DNA of 54,597 nucleotides from an uncultured Actinomycetes bacterium. Lineage in GTDB: Bacteria > Actinomycetota > Actinomycetes > Nanopelagicales > Nanopelagicaceae. Shown here piece after piece: positions 25,567-32,860 of the stretch. Made by a program: the position numbers and the translations under genes. The stretch covers positions 1 to 54,597 of the forward strand of contig CAIZKO010000069.1 of NCBI GenBank assembly GCA_903933585.1, in the 5' to 3' direction. Below the pieces are notes generated by a model. The model did no database searches. It had not been told where the DNA came from and was given only the letters and a program-made list of their open reading frames with translations. The first letter of the stretch is position 1, and each line of letters starts with the position of its first letter.

Positions 25567-27120
25567 TTAATTAGTTGGTTGTGTGTTTACAGTAATCGTT
25601 ACCGAAGAACCAATATTTTGCGTAGTGCCAGCTACGGGTGCTTGAGCTAAAACAATTTGAGCAGCCTGGGTTGCATCATATGCAGTTGCGGTGCGCACTA
25701 AGAATCCCGCTTGGGTAAGAGTTGTAATTGCCTGTACTTCACTTAATCCAACCAAGTTTGGTACTTGCAAACTTCCACTGGCGATTTGCAGTACAACCCC
25801 CGCGCCTGCAGGCAAGATACTTCCAGGAGATGGATTCACTGCGAGCACAGTTCCGGGAGCTTGATTTGAATCAGTTGGGATCGTTTGGGCGACGAGTAAA
25901 CCAACAGCTGTAAGGGCGCTTCTCGCATCTGCAAGTGATAATCCCACTAAGTTAATTGGGATCGCGGTATTTCCAGCCCCAGTGGATTCGGTCAAGGTAA
26001 TGCTGCTCCCCGGGATAACCTTCGCATCGGCGAGCGGAAGTTGACTTGAGATGCGACCCTTGGGAATCGACGATGATGGTCCATCTTGAATATTGATCGT
26101 AAAGTTAGGAAGTAACGCTCGAGCCTGCGCCTCGGTGAGGCCAACGACATTTGGAACCTGCAAGGTAGGAGCGCTCGGATTCTTTACCTGGGTATACAGA
26201 GTGGATCCTGCAATGAGTGCAATGGCCACTGCCACTCCACCGAAGAGGAATAAGCGACGTTTTGATTTCGTGCGCCGGATCTTTGTTGTTACTTGCTCTC
26301 CGCGCATCGCCCGCTGTAAATCTTCTAACATCGCTCCAGCATCTTGGTAACGATCATTGGGATCTTTATGAAGGGCGACCTGAATAATTGTCTCGAGATT
26401 GGGGTCTATGTCGGGGTTGATATCAGATGGCGCCGGGAGGGGAGCCGATACATGTTGGAAGGCGATTGATACCGGAGTATCACCGATATAAGGCGGTCTT
26501 CCAACTAACAATTCATACATCAAGCATCCAACTGAGTAAATATCACTCCTGGCATCTGCATATTCACCTGTTGCTTGTTCGGGCGATAAATACTGTGCTG
26601 TACCGACAACATTCCAGGTATTTGTCATGGTGGCGCCGATATCATCCAACGCGCGAGCAATCCCAAAGTCCATCACCTTTACCTTGCCAGAGTCGGTGAT
26701 CATAATATTTCCCGGTTTAATATCGCGGTGAATAATTCCCTGCGCGTGTGAATACTCGAGCGCCTCGAGAATTTCGGCGACGATCTCCACTGCTTCATCT
26801 TGTGAGATTTCTGCATCCGATTGCAGAACTTGACGCAAGGTGTGTCCCTTGACAAGCTCCATCACAATATAGGAATTCGAACCGTCTTCTCCGGAATCAA
26901 ATACTGCAACGATGCCAGGATTGTTCAAACCTCCCGCAGCAAGCGCCTCCTTTTTAAAACGAGCAACAAATGCGGGATCGCGTGCTAAATCGCTGCGCAG
27001 GATCTTGACTGCTACCTTGCGGTGTAGGCGTAGATCTTCCGCAATGTAAACATCTGCCATACCGCCAGTTCCAATCATCGCTCCGATTTCGTAGCGACTA
27101 TTGAATATTTTCTTGTTCAT
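25567..27120 (-). CDS. pknB: Serine/threonine protein kinase with PASTA domains (PknB-like)
   Basis: 517 aa. An intracellular kinase domain (9-270) shows GTGGMADVY, Lys39, HRD (132-134), DFG (152-154) and an activation loop with several Thr (TMTNTWNVVGT). A transmembrane helix at about 291-312 leads to three PASTA repeats outside (VPNVVGLTEAQARALL, INLVGLSLADARSAL, VPNLVGLSEVQAITTL), one fewer than in mycobacterial PknB. It senses muropeptides/lipid II and controls wall growth; CwlM, encoded at 874-1959, is a likely target. It overlaps the PP2C gene by 4 bp. Confidence 0.95.
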   Translation of the reverse strand: MNKKIFNSRYEIGAMIGTGGMADVYIAEDLRLHRKVAVKILRSDLARDPAFVARFKKEALAAGGLNNPGIVAVFDSGEDGSNSYIVMELVKGHTLRQVLQSDAEISQDEAVEIVAEILEALEYSHAQGIIHRDIKPGNIMITDSGKVKVMDFGIARALDDIGATMTNTWNVVGTAQYLSPEQATGEYADARSDIYSVGCLMYELLVGRPPYIGDTPVSIAFQHVSAPLPAPSDINPDIDPNLETIIQVALHKDPNDRYQDAGAMLEDLQRAMRGEQVTTKIRRTKSKRRLFLFGGVAVAIALIAGSTLYTQVKNPSAPTLQVPNVVGLTEAQARALLPNFTINIQDGPSSSIPKGRISSQLPLADAKVIPGSSITLTESTGAGNTAIPINLVGLSLADARSALTAVGLLVAQTIPTDSNQAPGTVLAVNPSPGSILPAGAGVVLQIASGSLQVPNLVGLSEVQAITTLTQAGFLVRTATAYDATQAAQIVLAQAPVAGTTQNIGSSVTITVNTQPTN

Positions 27121-27893
27121 ACGCGGGCCGCCCCTAGTAATTCAATGGCAGGCTCTACTTCAGTTTCAATAATCTCAGCCCAGAGAATCGTCACATTATC
27201 TGGTGCGCCTTTTTCGAGAACCACAGCGATTAATTGATTAACTACCTCAGCAGGGTCGGAGTTCTTAATGACATTAACAATTTCAAGATCAGAGAGGACT
27301 GAACTGAGGCCATCGCTGCACAGTAGAAAGTGGTCTCCCAATTTCGCCTCAAAGAGGTTGAGTATTGGGTCGATCCCAGAGTCGCCAATCAACGCTTGGG
27401 TGAGCAGCGATCTTTGGGGATGGTTAATAACTTCATCAGCGGTCAGGCGGCCTTGGTCTAACAACTCTTGCATCACCGTGTGGTCGTAGCTCAGTTGAAT
27501 TAATTTCTTCCCGTTCCACTGGTAGCAACGAGAATCACCAATATGAAGGAGTTCAACACGATCGCCGTTGAGGTGGAGCGCGGTGAGGGTTGTGCCCATC
27601 CCTTGCAAGCTGCGATCGCTACTGGCCACCTCTGCGATCTCATGATCAATTGAGAAGGAGATATTGAGGAGCAGATCTTCGCGTGATTCAGAATCCAACT
27701 CCGCGTTATTGAGAACTTCACTCAATTCTTTAACGGAGGTAATCGCAATTTTGGAGGCAACCTCTCCTCCAGCGTGGCCGCCCATCCCATCAGCGACTGC
27801 TACCAGCCTCGCGGAGACTAGGGCCGAATCCTCATTGCCATCTCTTACAAGGCCGAGCTCGCTACGAGCTATAACCTTGAATGAGCGATTCAT
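27117..27893 (-). CDS. pstP: PP2C-type Ser/Thr phosphatase (PstP-like, soluble form)
   Basis: 258 aa. PP2C metal motifs are present in order: DGNEDS, VADGMGGHAGGE, LLHIGDSRCY, LLCSDGLSS and DNVTI. It reverses phosphorylation by the PASTA kinase, with which it is translationally coupled. Mycobacterial PstP has a membrane helix and outer domain; this protein stops after the catalytic domain, so it is cytosolic. pknA, pbpA, rodA and the FHA genes that normally stand here are missing. It is probably leaderless (TAGGCT six bases before the ATG). Confidence 0.93.
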   Translation of the reverse strand: MNRSFKVIARSELGLVRDGNEDSALVSARLVAVADGMGGHAGGEVASKIAITSVKELSEVLNNAELDSESREDLLLNISFSIDHEIAEVASSDRSLQGMGTTLTALHLNGDRVELLHIGDSRCYQWNGKKLIQLSYDHTVMQELLDQGRLTADEVINHPQRSLLTQALIGDSGIDPILNLFEAKLGDHFLLCSDGLSSVLSDLEIVNVIKNSDPAEVVNQLIAVVLEKGAPDNVTILWAEIIETEVEPAIELLGAARV

Positions 27894-27899
27894 AGATTT

Positions 27900-27905
27900 A
27901 GCCTA
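27900..27905 (-). promoter_or_regulatory. Leaderless -10 element for the PP2C-pknB operon
   Basis: TAGGCT on the minus strand, six bases before the ATG at 27893. Confidence 0.5.
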
Positions 27906-27929
27906 ACGGTGCTAACCTCTTATAAGTAA

Positions 27930-28012
27930 GCCCGAGTGGCGGAACGGCAGACGCGCACGATTCAGGTTCGTGTACTCGTAAGGGTGTAGGGGTTCAAATC
28001 CCCTCTCGGGCA
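27930..28012 (+). tRNA. tRNA-Leu (anticodon CAG)
   Basis: 83 nt, class II with a long variable arm. Acceptor GCCCGAG pairs with CTCGGGC, discriminator is A, the anticodon stem CACGA/TCGTG encloses TTCAGGT (anticodon CAG), and the T arm is AGGGG-TTCAAAT-CCCCT. The 3' CCA is not encoded. TAACCT at 27913-27918 may be its -10. A tRNA-Leu follows the pknB-pstP locus in mycobacteria as well. Confidence 0.95.
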
Positions 28013-28080
28013 CTCCTATCTAGGCGGATACCCTAAATTAGGCAGATTTCCCTAAAAGGATCGGTAGAAGGGATTAATGC

Positions 28081-28827
28081 ATGAGACGTTCAATCGCTGC
28101 TCAATTAATCACCTCACTCTTGATCACATGGGCAATGGTCACTCCCGCTAGTAGTTTTGCTGCTACAGAAAAGTCGACCGCGGTTATCAAAGTGGAGCAC
28201 GTTGGTGGATTTGTTGGGCCAAATTTTAAAAGTGCTCGACTTCCTGATGTGGTCCTCTATTCAGATGGTCGAATTCTCACCCCTCGCAATCTCTCCGATT
28301 CAGTGCGGCAAATGTTTCAGGGCTCGGTGAGTAAGCCCCTCCTGCAGTCGGAAATAACTGCCTTTTTAAAAGCGATGAAAACACCCATTGGAGGTTGGGG
28401 ATTGCCTGGGGTTGCCGACGTCCCATCAACCAGGGTCTCTCTCATGCAAAATGGTAAAGAGAGGATTGTTGAGGTGTATGCCCTGGGTTTTGCTTTGAAT
28501 AGCTCACTTAAAGATGCCAGCGTCGCTCGAAAAAAACTTTCACTCGCAATCGAACATTTGATTGCGCTAGGGGGTAAGAAGTCGATTTACAGTCCGACCA
28601 AGTATGAAGTTTGGCCGCAGGGAAATATTTCTAACGGAACGGCAACGGGAATTCTTTGGCCCAACGACATTGCGCCACCGACCACAAATTGTGTTGGCGT
28701 TACAGCACAACCCTTCCAAGCACTGCTCCGAAATGCCGGGAGCAAGCCGTGGATATTGCCAAACGGCGACATAATCAATTTAACCTGGCGGCCAGTGCTT
28801 CCAGGTGAGATCGCCTGCAAAAGGTAG
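28081..28827 (+). CDS. Unknown secreted protein
   Basis: 248 aa with a signal peptide (MRRSIAAQLITSLLITWAM, cleavage probably after SFA). The mature part has no membrane helix. It has strands typical of a small beta domain (VVLYSDGRILTPRN, RVSLMQNGKERIVEVYALG) and two Cys (TNCVGV and IACKR), which could form a disulfide linking the last 40 residues. The ATG at 28081 has AAGGGA upstream. I recognise no family. It stands alone between tRNA-Leu and pheA. Confidence 0.7.
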   Translation: MRRSIAAQLITSLLITWAMVTPASSFAATEKSTAVIKVEHVGGFVGPNFKSARLPDVVLYSDGRILTPRNLSDSVRQMFQGSVSKPLLQSEITAFLKAMKTPIGGWGLPGVADVPSTRVSLMQNGKERIVEVYALGFALNSSLKDASVARKKLSLAIEHLIALGGKKSIYSPTKYEVWPQGNISNGTATGILWPNDIAPPTTNCVGVTAQPFQALLRNAGSKPWILPNGDIINLTWRPVLPGEIACKR

Positions 28828-28869
28828 CCCGTGCATCAAATCGACACCCGAGCACTCATCAGCTTTAGA

Positions 28870-28875
28870 TAGAGT
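28870..28875 (+). promoter_or_regulatory. Leaderless -10 element for pheA
   Basis: TAGAGT on the plus strand, six bases before the GTG at 28882. Confidence 0.5.
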
Positions 28876-28881
28876 TAACCA

Positions 28882-29715
28882 GTGAGTACATATGCCTACC
28901 TAGGACCCTCCGGAACATTTACTGAGGCAGCCCTGATAGGCATCACCTCAGATTCAGATCAACTTATTCCTTACTCCAATGTAACTGCCGCTTTGGATGC
29001 CGTCCGCCAGGATCGAGCAGAGTTCGCACTTGTTCCCATTGAAAACTCGGTTGAAGGTGTCGTTGCCCGCACTCTCGATGAATTGGCTACCGGCCTCGCA
29101 TTGGAGATTGTCGCCGAGACGACTATTCCAGTCAGTTTTGCACTTATGGTGCTGCCTTCAAATTCAACCAAGTCGATTACTCGAATTGCAACCCACCCGC
29201 ATGCCGAATCGCAATGCCGTATTTTTATTGCGCGGGAATATCCGGGTGCAGAAGTGATAACCACTCCTTCTACAGCAGCAGCCGCCGAAGGATTGAAAGA
29301 TGGCACTTGGGATGGGGCAATTGCGGCGAAGATAGCCGCCGACAAGTATGGCCTCACGGTCATTGCAGAGAATATCGGCGATAACGATGCAGCGGTGACG
29401 CGATTTGTTCTCGCCCGTAAACCTGGCGCAATTCCAACTCCGAGCGGTAACGATCGAACCTCACTCGTTGCTTATATAGGCATCGATCATGCCGGAGCCC
29501 TCTTAGAGATATTGACCGAGTTCGCTAAGAATGATGTCAACCTTTCATTTATTCAAAGTCGCCCGACCGGGCGCGAACTGGGGCACTATCACTTCATCAT
29601 CGATGTGGAGGGCCACCAGAGTGACGCAGCAGTTGCTCGCTCAATCAGCGGGTTACGCTCAATCTGCGAAGATATTCGCGTTCTAGGTTCATACCCTCGT
29701 GCGGCGAGTAGATAG
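28882..29715 (+). CDS. pheA: Prephenate dehydratase
   Basis: 277 aa. It converts prephenate to phenylpyruvate for phenylalanine synthesis. YLGPSGTFTEAAL opens the catalytic domain, NSVEGVV and the hallmark Thr-Arg-Phe (DAAVTRFVLA) complete it. An ACT domain at about 195-275 with FIQSRP-like ESRP motif (LSFIQSRPTGRELG) gives phenylalanine feedback. No chorismate mutase part is fused. The start is GTG at 28882, probably leaderless. serS follows after 9 bp. Confidence 0.95.
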   Translation: MSTYAYLGPSGTFTEAALIGITSDSDQLIPYSNVTAALDAVRQDRAEFALVPIENSVEGVVARTLDELATGLALEIVAETTIPVSFALMVLPSNSTKSITRIATHPHAESQCRIFIAREYPGAEVITTPSTAAAAEGLKDGTWDGAIAAKIAADKYGLTVIAENIGDNDAAVTRFVLARKPGAIPTPSGNDRTSLVAYIGIDHAGALLEILTEFAKNDVNLSFIQSRPTGRELGHYHFIIDVEGHQSDAAVARSISGLRSICEDIRVLGSYPRAASR

Positions 29716-29718
29716 GCT
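29713..29718 (+). promoter_or_regulatory. Leaderless -10 element for serS
   Basis: TAGGCT on the plus strand, six bases before the GTG at 29725; its first three bases are the pheA stop codon. Confidence 0.5.
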
Positions 29719-29724
29719 AGCCCT

Positions 29725-30987
29725 GTGATTGATCTAAAGATACTTCGTGAGGATCCCGAACGCATTCGCCAATCGCAGAAGGTGCGCGGCGAGAGCGTTG
29801 AGATCGTTGACCAACTCTTAGCTTTGGATGAAGCGCGTCGTACCGCGATCACGACCTTTGAAACGCTGCGGGCAGAGCAGAATGTGCTCTCCAAATCTGT
29901 CGGCGCGGCTAAGGGCGATGAGAAGAGTGCGCTATTGGAGAATGCGAAAGCGTTATCTGCAAAGGTGAAAGAAGCAGATTCTGCCCGCGCTATTGCGGAG
30001 GCAGCAGCCGATGCAGCCTTACTTCAGATTCACAATGTGATTAGCCCAGATGCGCCCGTGGGCGGCGAGGCCGACTTCGTAGTTCTCGAACACGTTGGCA
30101 CACCACGCGATTTTTCTGCTGCAGGATTTGAACCAAAGGACCATGTAGAACTCGGGAAAATTCTTAAAGCTATTGATACCGAACGCGGGGCTAAGGTCGC
30201 AGGCTCTCGCTCCTATTACCTCACTGGCGTAGGTGCGCTCTTGGAATTTGCACTCGTCAATTACGCAATTTCATCGGCAACTAAAGCCGGATTTACCCCC
30301 GTTATTCCGCCGGTCTTAGTAAATCCGCCAGCCATGGAAGGCACGGGATTTTTAGGTCAAGCGGCAGAGAATGTCTACCACCTTGAAGAAGATGATGTGT
30401 ATCTCGTCGGTACTAGCGAAGTACCTCTAGCTGCGTATCACATGGATGAAGTCATCGATGGTTTGCCATTGCGCTACGCCGGATATTCAACGTGTTTCCG
30501 TCGTGAGGCCGGAACATATGGAAAAGATACGCGCGGCATCATCCGAGTTCACCAATTCGATAAAGTCGAAATGTTCATCTTCTGTGAACCAAAAGATGCG
30601 CTCGCCGAACACCAGAAGTTATTGCGCTGGGAGAAAGATTTCCTAGATGCGATGGAGATCCCTTACCGTGTTATCGATGTTGCTTCTGGCGATCTGGGGG
30701 CAAGCGCGATTCGCAAATTCGATATTGAGGCCTGGATTCCTACACAGAACGCGTATCGCGAAGTTACCAGCACATCCAACTGCACGGAGTTCCAGGCTCG
30801 TCGTTTGAATATTCGATACCGCGAAGGCGATGTAACGAAACCGGTCGCAACCCTTAATGGAACCTTGGTCGCCATTCCCCGCATGATCGTCGCAATCTTA
30901 GAAAATCATCAACTAGCAGATGGTTCGGTTATCGTTCCCGCCGCACTTCGCCCCTTCTTAGGAGTCGACCGATTACTTCCGGCATAA
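29725..30987 (+). CDS. serS: Seryl-tRNA synthetase
   Basis: 420 aa class II enzyme. The N-terminal coiled-coil arm that grips the long variable arm of tRNA-Ser spans about 30-100. Class II motif 2 is [13 protein letters not shown] and motif 3 lies in the segment ending [19 protein letters not shown]. It charges tRNA-Ser, one copy of which is encoded at 31847. The start is GTG at 29725. No T-box precedes it. Its last 16 bp appear to overlap the start of the HAD phosphatase gene and also carry that gene's ribosome binding site. Confidence 0.97.
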   Translation: MIDLKILREDPERIRQSQKVRGESVEIVDQLLALDEARRTAITTFETLRAEQNVLSKSVGAAKGDEKSALLENAKALSAKVKEADSARAIAEAAADAALLQIHNVISPDAPVGGEADFVVLEHVGTPRDFSAAGFEPKDHVELGKILKAIDTERGAKVAGSRSYYLTGVGALLEFALVNYAISSATKAGFTPVIPPVLVNPPAMEGTGFLGQAAENVYHLEEDDVYLVGTSEVPLAAYHMDEVIDGLPLRYAGYSTCFRREAGTYGKDTRGIIRVHQFDKVEMFIFCEPKDALAEHQKLLRWEKDFLDAMEIPYRVIDVASGDLGASAIRKFDIEAWIPTQNAYREVTSTSNCTEFQARRLNIRYREGDVTKPVATLNGTLVAIPRMIVAILENHQLADGSVIVPAALRPFLGVDRLLPA

Positions 30988-31799
30988 CTGGCAATAGACC
31001 TAAGGTTATTGCAACCGATTTAGATGGCACGATCGTCTCCTCGTATGAGCGGATTACTTCACGTACCGTTGCAGCCTTTACCGCTGCTCGTGACGCAGGT
31101 GTAGAGATCTTCTTTGTCACTGGGCGACCACCTCGGTGGATGCGCGAGATCAAAGATACCTTTGGATTCGGTAACGCAATTTGCGCTAATGGAGCGATGC
31201 ACTATGACTTGATGAAAGAGGAAGTAATTGAAGAGTGGTTGATTCCACTCGACAATCAATTCGAATTTGTTAAGAGAATGCGCGCCGCCGTCCCATCCAT
31301 CTCATTCGCCACCGAATACGGCGATGATTTTCATCATGAAAGTGCCTATGTTCCTCGCTGGGATGTTGGAGTCGATATGGCCCCTGTGCTGCGAATCGAA
31401 GAGAAGTTACTGAAACCCGCATTTAAAATGCTAGCGCGCTGTTCCGATTATGAATTCACATCAGATGAGCTCTTAGAGATTGCCCTGCGTGAAGTCGGGG
31501 ATCTTGTCACTATTACCCATTCCAATGCCAACGAAGCGCTCTTAGAGATTTCTGCTCTTGGAGTCAGTAAAGGGGAAACCCTCGCGAAACTTACGGCGCG
31601 CCTAGGGTTCACATCGAAGGATGTTGTGACATTTGGAGATAATCCCAATGATTTTTCGATGCTCAAATGGGCAGATCGATCATGGGCGATGGCTGATGGT
31701 CATGTTGATGGCCCCAAGAACGCGAAGTTCGTCGCTGATCCTCATCACCTAGATGGAGTCGCGATTGTCATTGAAGGATTGCTCGCCTTACCTGAGTAA
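30972..31799 (+). CDS. HAD-superfamily Cof-type phosphatase with probable ATT start
   Basis: About 275 aa if it starts at the ATT at 30972. Motif I is [11 protein letters not shown], motif II FVTGRP, and motifs III/IV lie in the segment ending [14 protein letters not shown]; a C2 cap sits between, so this is the Cof/sugar-phosphate phosphatase group. The first in-frame ATG/GTG/TTG is the ATG at 31140, which would remove motif I. The ATT is preceded by AGGAG at 30960-30964 with a 7-base spacer, inside serS, giving a 16-bp overlap. A sequence error is the alternative. The substrate is unknown. Confidence 0.75.
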   Translation: MTSGITGNRPKVIATDLDGTIVSSYERITSRTVAAFTAARDAGVEIFFVTGRPPRWMREIKDTFGFGNAICANGAMHYDLMKEEVIEEWLIPLDNQFEFVKRMRAAVPSISFATEYGDDFHHESAYVPRWDVGVDMAPVLRIEEKLLKPAFKMLARCSDYEFTSDELLEIALREVGDLVTITHSNANEALLEISALGVSKGETLAKLTARLGFTSKDVVTFGDNPNDFSMLKWADRSWAMADGHVDGPKNAKFVADPHHLDGVAIVIEGLLALPE

Positions 31800-31810
31800 A
31801 AGTGGCGATT

Positions 31811-31838
31811 TTGCCTCTCCCTAGATGTGCCAGTAAGT
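31811..31838 (+). promoter_or_regulatory. Promoter for tRNA-Ser
   Basis: TTGCCT (31811-31816) and TAAGTT (31833-31838) are 16 bp apart and end 8 bp before the tRNA, a reasonable sigma-70-type layout. Confidence 0.5.
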
Positions 31839-31846
31839 TTGCCCAC

Positions 31847-31932
31847 GGAGGGCTCGCATAGCGGCCGAGTGCACCGGTCTTGAAAACCGGCAAGGGAAAC
31901 CTTCGTGGGTTCAAATCCCACGCCCTCCGCCA
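31847..31932 (+). tRNA. tRNA-Ser (anticodon TGA), CCA encoded
   Basis: 86 nt, class II. Acceptor GGAGGGC pairs with GCCCTCC, discriminator is G, and CCA is encoded (31930-31932). The anticodon stem CCGGT/ACCGG encloses CTTGAAA (anticodon TGA). The variable arm is CAAGGGAAACCTT and the T arm CGTGGG-TTCAAAT-CCCACG. It lies close to serS. Confidence 0.96.
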
Positions 31933-32027
31933 GATTTACTAGACCTTCTTGGGCTTGTGTGCGATTTCACCCCTGGAAGGTAGTCCCCTACCTAGCGTTA
32001 ACGGGGCTCTGGCACGAAACTTCTCCC

Positions 32028-32849
32028 ATGGCAATTGATACCCCAGGCAATGGCGTCTTCTCCGAAGGTCGAGCAAAATTATCGGCTCGCACGCTACGCA
32101 CGGATAAGTGGTGGCTCACTCCCTTTGTCACCTTCGTTGTGCTCTTCTCTTTCATTGTCTACGCGACTTTTCGCGCTTTTGAAAATGGAAAGTACTTTGC
32201 GCAACCCTTGATCTCTCCTTTCTACTCACCATGCCTCTCTACTGATTGCGTAAAAGATTCACCATCCTTTGTCGGAACAATCTTCGGCACGTACCACATC
32301 TTCGGAATGACAGTTTCACCATCTCTCTTCATCTTGATCTTCCCGCTCGCTTTTCGACTTACTTGCTATTACTACCGGAAGGCCTACTACCGTTCATTTT
32401 GGATGTCACCACCTGCATGTGCAGTTGCAGAACCTCATGCCAAGTACACCGGCGAGACGCGCGCTCCGCTCATTTTGCAGAATGGGCATCGCTACGCCTT
32501 TTACGCCGGCCTAGTTCTCAATGTCTTCCTGAGCATTGACGCCATCGGAGCATTTAGAAATGAGAAGGGCCAATGGGGACATATGTCTATTGGCACACTC
32601 GTTCTCCTTGCCAATGCAACTTTCCTCTGGCTTTACTCTCTCTCTTGCCATACCTGCCGCCACACCATCGGTGGTCGCCTACGTAACTTCTCGAAGCACC
32701 CAGTTCGCTACAAGTTGTGGACCTGGGTCTCCGTCCTGAATCACAAGCATCAGAATTTCGCGTGGATTTCACTCTTCGGTGTCGCCCTCGCAGATCTTTA
32801 TGTCCGCCAGGTTTCTGGTCACTCCATTCGCAATCTCTACTTCTTCTAA
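32028..32849 (+). CDS. sdhC: Succinate dehydrogenase membrane subunit, Sdh1 type
   Basis: 273 aa, equal to my memory of Rv0249c, with about five transmembrane helices and directly ahead of sdhA-sdhB. It anchors the complex and passes electrons to menaquinone. Near helix 4-5 lies SLSCHTCRHTIGG, two Cys and two His close together; as I recall, mycobacterial Sdh1 has a membrane-embedded Rieske-type [2Fe-2S] cluster, and this motif could hold it. The ATG at 32028 was chosen because it lies after the tRNA; the open frame runs back into tRNA-Ser. No clear ribosome binding site. Confidence 0.85.
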   Translation: MAIDTPGNGVFSEGRAKLSARTLRTDKWWLTPFVTFVVLFSFIVYATFRAFENGKYFAQPLISPFYSPCLSTDCVKDSPSFVGTIFGTYHIFGMTVSPSLFILIFPLAFRLTCYYYRKAYYRSFWMSPPACAVAEPHAKYTGETRAPLILQNGHRYAFYAGLVLNVFLSIDAIGAFRNEKGQWGHMSIGTLVLLANATFLWLYSLSCHTCRHTIGGRLRNFSKHPVRYKLWTWVSVLNHKHQNFAWISLFGVALADLYVRQVSGHSIRNLYFF

Positions 32850-32860
32850 GGGCGCTGACC

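Noticed and set aside
25555-25576. AACTAA/TTAGTT inverted repeat between trpG and pknB as a bidirectional terminator
   Set aside because: Only six AT-rich pairs with a ten-base loop and no clear T-run; too weak to call.
29600-29724. T-box or other riboswitch upstream of serS
   Set aside because: Only nine bases separate pheA and serS, and a leaderless -10 fills the junction.
30988-31139. A frameshift that joins the HAD frame to the end of serS
   Set aside because: The serS end is normal (LGVDRLLPA then stop) and the HAD frame continues cleanly back to an ATT behind a Shine-Dalgarno, so no frameshift is needed; it remains only a fallback.
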